A stretch of DNA of 9,773 nucleotides. Origin: Flammeovirgaceae bacterium. GTDB taxonomy: Bacteria > Bacteroidota > Bacteroidia > Cytophagales > Cyclobacteriaceae. The notes below the pieces were generated by a model, which was not told the DNA's origin, did not search any database, and saw only the letters and a program-made list of their open reading frames with translations. This document shows, one piece after another, positions 7,801 through 9,773 of the stretch. Each line of letters begins with the position of its first letter. Position 1 is the stretch's first letter. The DNA lies in NCBI GenBank assembly GCA_003229495.1, contig QIEB01000392.1:1-9773 (forward strand). The letters are read 5' to 3'. Position numbers and translations under genes: made by a program.

Positions 7801-9425
7801 CCTGAGACCACCATGCTTGTAGAATTGTTTGCATTACCAACTGCATGCAAAGAAAGATCGATTGGCCCCAGCCAGGATACATCCATTAACCCTCCCAGAT
7901 CAACTTTGTCACCATCAATCATGAAATCTACTGCCAGGGCATTTTGCTTCAGACCAGCCTTGCCTTGGGCCTTAACATCGCCACTTGAAGAATTGATCTG
8001 GCTTTCAACGTAAAAACTGTTGAGATTGCCAGAGCTTGTCAATTGAAAATTCAGGGCTTGGGGCAGCTTAAAATTACCAATATATGGAGTTGCTAAACTT
8101 CTAAAGGTTGGACCTATCATAGTATTGATGCTAACATTTTCCCAAGACCTGCCAGCAGGATCCTGCAAATTTTTCATGGTTCCGTTAACTAAAAGAGCAC
8201 TATTCCCCACCACGATACTTGCGGTATCTATTTCGACAGTACCGGAGGAAAGCCTCCCATTTATATCCAATTCAATGGGGGGCCAATGCTCAACCACTGA
8301 TAGAATGGTATCATTAAGAAAGTATAGCAGGTCACCAGGGTGGATATTTGCCAGTATAGATAGTTCCAAATTGGCTTTATCCAGATCGTTCAATAGATTG
8401 GGCCAGTGATCATATGAAGCCAAAGCATCCAAGCGCACTTCAGAGTCGTCCGTGGACAGAAAAAGGTCGGAAAGAACCAACTGTTTGAGGTTGGAATGAA
8501 ATTTTGCCCTGAAACCGGATAAGGAAAAATCAGGGAGCTCAGCAGTAAACTGTTGTACCTCTACAGACAGGGAGTCCTCTCTTACGAAAAGGTCATTTAG
8601 TTGGAGTTGAACATCGCTTAATACCAGGTGATTTGGATCAAAGCGTTGGGTTTCAAGTATTTCACCTACATGAAAAGCAACATAGTTGTCTTTTAATTCA
8701 ATAGTACCTACTTCAAAATCAAAACCAGAGCCAAAGTCAAGGGGGAAAAGTTTTGGAGATTCAGCTTTTTGGGGTTTTTGGGAAGAAATCGTGGTTACTT
8801 TTGTCTGCTCAAGGTAAATTTTTGTTGAGCGGATTTTATTGGGACTGATTGACAGCGCAAAATCGTCAGCCTTGAGAATTCCAAGCTTTATGGCTAAATC
8901 AACACTATCAATTTTCGATTGATACTCAAAGTGTACATTTTCAAAATTCACCCGGGTGACCTGGATTGAAAACTTTTTTTTGTCAGAGGACGGAGGTCTC
9001 TCCTTAGGTGTAAAAGCATCGATAATAAACTGAATATTCAGTCCCTCTGTGGTATTGAGAAGATGAAAGTTCACGCCTGCCATATCAACATCCGCAAAAG
9101 CCAGATTACCTGAAAGTAATAGCATGATATCCGGTCTGACTGCTAATTTTTGAGCTGAGAGCAAACTATTACCCTCAGGGTCGATCACTACAAACCCTTT
9201 TACCACAATTTCTCCCCATAAGGAAAACCGTATTTCTTCAATGTCCACTTTGCCCCTGGTAGTTGCGGAGAGGTAGCTGGAAACTTTGGCAGTAATCCTT
9301 TTCTGAATGGGTGGTGTATGAACCAGTAGAAGTAACACCAGAACTAACAATAGAAATCCCAGAGCTACTTTTAAGGAGAAAATGGATAGTTTTTTAAGAA
9401 TCGCCTTGAATTTTGATTGGTCCAC
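4797..9425 (-). CDS. tamB: TamB: inner-membrane-anchored translocation/assembly module protein
   Basis: The 1542-residue protein has one N-terminal membrane anchor (about 16-35, Leu/Val-rich) after a basic cytoplasmic start, then an AsmA-like segment (TTRGKVDIEEIRFSLWGEIV, 55-74). A very long beta-rich region of short alternating strands without cysteines or obvious enzyme motifs follows. The C-terminal third, about 1030-1510, matches the TamB/DUF490 domain (PF04357): GNIQLEGSYSITKGFYQL near 1243, the LLVLGGFIP motif near 1380, and VTKRLMDDRLSIEVGGG further on. TamB proteins form a hydrophobic-groove bridge across the periplasm and work with an Omp85 partner, here the downstream tamL. E. coli TamB is about 1260 residues, so this one is longer, as is usual in Bacteroidota. 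The start codon is GTG (9425-9423); the frame is closed by TAA at 9443-9441, and no ATG precedes the membrane segment, so GTG is the only sensible start. Shine-Dalgarno signal is absent. It is the first gene of a two-gene operon. Confidence 0.93.
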   Translation of the reverse strand: MDQSKFKAILKKLSIFSLKVALGFLLLVLVLLLLVHTPPIQKRITAKVSSYLSATTRGKVDIEEIRFSLWGEIVVKGFVVIDPEGNSLLSAQKLAVRPDIMLLLSGNLAFADVDMAGVNFHLLNTTEGLNIQFIIDAFTPKERPPSSDKKKFSIQVTRVNFENVHFEYQSKIDSVDLAIKLGILKADDFALSISPNKIRSTKIYLEQTKVTTISSQKPQKAESPKLFPLDFGSGFDFEVGTIELKDNYVAFHVGEILETQRFDPNHLVLSDVQLQLNDLFVREDSLSVEVQQFTAELPDFSLSGFRAKFHSNLKQLVLSDLFLSTDDSEVRLDALASYDHWPNLLNDLDKANLELSILANIHPGDLLYFLNDTILSVVEHWPPIELDINGRLSSGTVEIDTASIVVGNSALLVNGTMKNLQDPAGRSWENVSINTMIGPTFRSLATPYIGNFKLPQALNFQLTSSGNLNSFYVESQINSSSGDVKAQGKAGLKQNALAVDFMIDGDKVDLGGLMDVSWLGPIDLSLHAVGNANNSTSMVVSGQIEKMQISDNEIKDIEVQSNIDLNSASVTLLIMDPDYRSKILSEIQFEGPFSINSSLQLDDFSLGKLLHQDTILLVSGDINSKISIDQSDMEGFLKGQNISLKTQSTNYLMDSLALDLMISPTISAINLYSDDMNGVLEANFDIQKGSEVVGDLFRNYWSLSDSIQNILKDRRFNFSLEVEDAAPLQFFNNQIKDFAELHISGNFHENDQALKIEAETHKFNGFGISLDTLKVNFDVLQNNINSNLQVENISYDSVRIGNLDFHIRNNGDSIFSNFALYRDSISLLNINTHFKPTENGRAIYLDNLISFNRELNINRNNPVFWVDNNLVFKDFIVSRGDLEIEIDGDLNKFDLSINNADLRNLNYLLAQDSAVIDYGNLDGFVSYAKVDNQINIQAAIDSLTFKNTPPINITAKAITEDVRVPIEFSLKSATNNIELAGDYFINNSEIDALLKLDINDLEMFQFLFSGKMEEMSGSVNGQTRITGTLLEPKYQGSLRFTDVDLTTSKPRSTFQLRDETISLNNSGIKLDNFTIYDQWENPLILNGALKTEDYQSFEYDLTLDTDHYLLLNNPSTEEYPIQGTLVVGSNLKLKGNEKDTYVEANIIVRDTTELTIVIPQKDLELITNEGIVEFIDPEQSNDSIHISQTQSFYDSLIATLPNFNLTSAITLEDEAVFRVIVDARSGDYVEASGAAELELSFDRTGNIQLEGSYSITKGFYQLSFYDLAKKKFIIVPGSNINWTGNPNNGDLDIQALYTIKTSSIGLIGHEIGENEKAVYRKSLPYQIGIVITGNIENPQISFSLDLPEEEKVNYPALANKLDRFKQPEFESELNKQVFGLLVLGGFIPESSGSDFDQSLIATTALSNSVNSILASQFNRFASQIIRGVDIDIGLQSYSDYSTGSGKTRTAMDFRVTKRLMDDRLSIEVGGGLDINAEQSGVNTGGDSFRGDITVIYDLTESGAKQLKVFNNETYDIIYHEIRNTGISLIFIKEFDKDQKRSE

Positions 9426-9471
9426 TATTGGGTCACACTTTTATTGAGCATTGCAATAACCTATAAAATTG

Positions 9472-9500
9472 AAAATATAAGTAACAAGTACAACGGACAA
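9472..9500 (-). promoter_or_regulatory. Candidate Bacteroidota-type promoter for tamB-tamL
   Basis: On the minus strand, TTG (9500-9498) is followed after 18 nt by TATATTTT (9479-9472). This resembles the Bacteroidota sigma-ABfr consensus (TTTG near -33, TAnnTTTG near -7), with the final G missing and the spacing slightly short. It would start transcription near 9465, giving a leader of about 40 nt before the GTG at 9425. AT-rich DNA makes chance matches common, so this is tentative. Confidence 0.3.
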
Positions 9501-9611
9501 GTGTTAATTATCTTCACTATCCACTTCTGTCAAAGGGTAGGTTTTTTCGTTAACCCTGAAGCTAAGAAGATCATTCTGACATGGCTGCCTTCAAAACCCG
9601 TTATCAAACAA

Positions 9612-9623
9612 ATAATTAATTAT
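9612..9623. repeat. 12-bp perfect AT-only palindrome upstream of the hydrolase-fold gene
   Basis: ATAATTAATTAT is self-complementary over 12 bp and lies 25 nt before the ATG at 9649. It could be an operator or part of a promoter region, or a chance palindrome in AT-rich DNA. The remainder of the divergent spacer (9426-9648) shows no RNA gene, no terminator and no believable coding frame on either strand. Confidence 0.3.
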
Positions 9624-9648
9624 ATTGATGGCATAACTGGTTTAAAAC

Positions 9649-9773
9649 ATGCTTCCTGAAACTAAATACGCCAAAAGTGGAGATATAAATATCGCCTATC
9701 AGGTTGTTGGGACAGGGCCACCCGACTTAGTGTTGGTGCCTGGATGGATTTCCAACATTGATGTTTTTTGGGA
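9649..9773 (+). CDS. Alpha/beta-hydrolase-fold protein, likely adenylate cyclase fusion, 3'-truncated
   Basis: Only the first 41 codons are present; the frame is open to the window edge. The N-terminus contains TKYAKSGDINIAYQVVG followed by LVLVPGWISNIDVFW. This is the opening of the alpha/beta hydrolase fold: two beta strands, a Gly turn, and the strand leading to the oxyanion-hole PGW. In my knowledge this particular start (YAxSGDxxIAYQVxGxGPxDLVxVPGW) is frequent in proteins where a hydrolase-like sensor domain precedes a class III adenylate/guanylate cyclase domain, and also occurs in LuxR-type or stand-alone hydrolases. The cyclase part is inferred because it would lie beyond the edge. 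The ATG at 9649 starts just before the conserved block; the leader is AT-rich without a clear ribosome binding site. The gene is divergent from tamB, with 223 nt between the two starts. Confidence 0.75.
   Translation, partial: MLPETKYAKSGDINIAYQVVGTGPPDLVLVPGWISNIDVFW

Noticed and set aside
5409..8409. Several short plus-strand frames opposite tamB
   Set aside because: All are antisense shadows of a continuous 1542-codon gene with clear family signatures.
9417..9659. Plus-strand frame of 80 residues in the tamB/hydrolase spacer
   Set aside because: It needs a TTG start inside the tamB 5' end, overlaps the hydrolase-fold start, has no recognisable domain, and shows AT-driven composition. It is more likely regulatory spacer.

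Overview
The window looks like a chromosomal segment of a Bacteroidota bacterium, probably of the Cytophagales type. This is inferred from the TamB plus lipoprotein TamA-like (TamL) gene pair, the AT-rich leaders with weak or no Shine-Dalgarno sequence, and heptamer-periodic spacers of a kind I associate with this phylum. No tRNA, rRNA, CRISPR array, insertion sequence or phage gene was found.

Layout from left to right. (1) The 3' part of a lysophospholipid / lipid A-type acyltransferase (+, 3-623) runs in from the left edge. (2) A spacer (624-767) holds about twelve 7-nt units of consensus GAAYGYC, starting inside the acyltransferase stop codon, followed by an 8-bp inverted repeat. (3) A secreted DUF1080 / 3-keto-disaccharide hydrolase family protein (+, 768-1508) follows, then a spacer with a different heptamer pattern. 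(4) An atypical NAD(P)-binding short-chain dehydrogenase/reductase (+, 1601-2536) is next. (5) A 32-nt convergent gap contains a short second copy of the GAAYGYC repeat, oriented to the opposite strand. (6) A large minus-strand operon, tamB (9425-4797) then tamL (4800-2569), has a 4-bp ATGA overlap. (7) A divergent spacer (9426-9648) has a weak candidate promoter for tamB. (8) The first 41 codons of an alpha/beta-hydrolase-fold protein (+, from 9649) run off the right edge; its N-terminus resembles hydrolase-adenylate cyclase fusions.

The central functional unit is TamB-TamL, an inner membrane-anchored periplasm-spanning protein and its outer-membrane Omp85 lipoprotein partner. The acyltransferase is also an envelope function, but the other genes do not clearly form one pathway with it.

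I see no convincing new multi-gene system. The most unusual signal is non-coding. All three coding sequences followed by non-coding DNA (acyltransferase, DUF1080 gene, tamL) have 7-nt periodic sequence starting within about one base of the stop codon. The two GAAYGYC copies read in the sense direction of the gene whose stop they follow. Whether these are neutral minisatellites, 3'-UTR or termination elements, or mobile repeats cannot be settled from this window.
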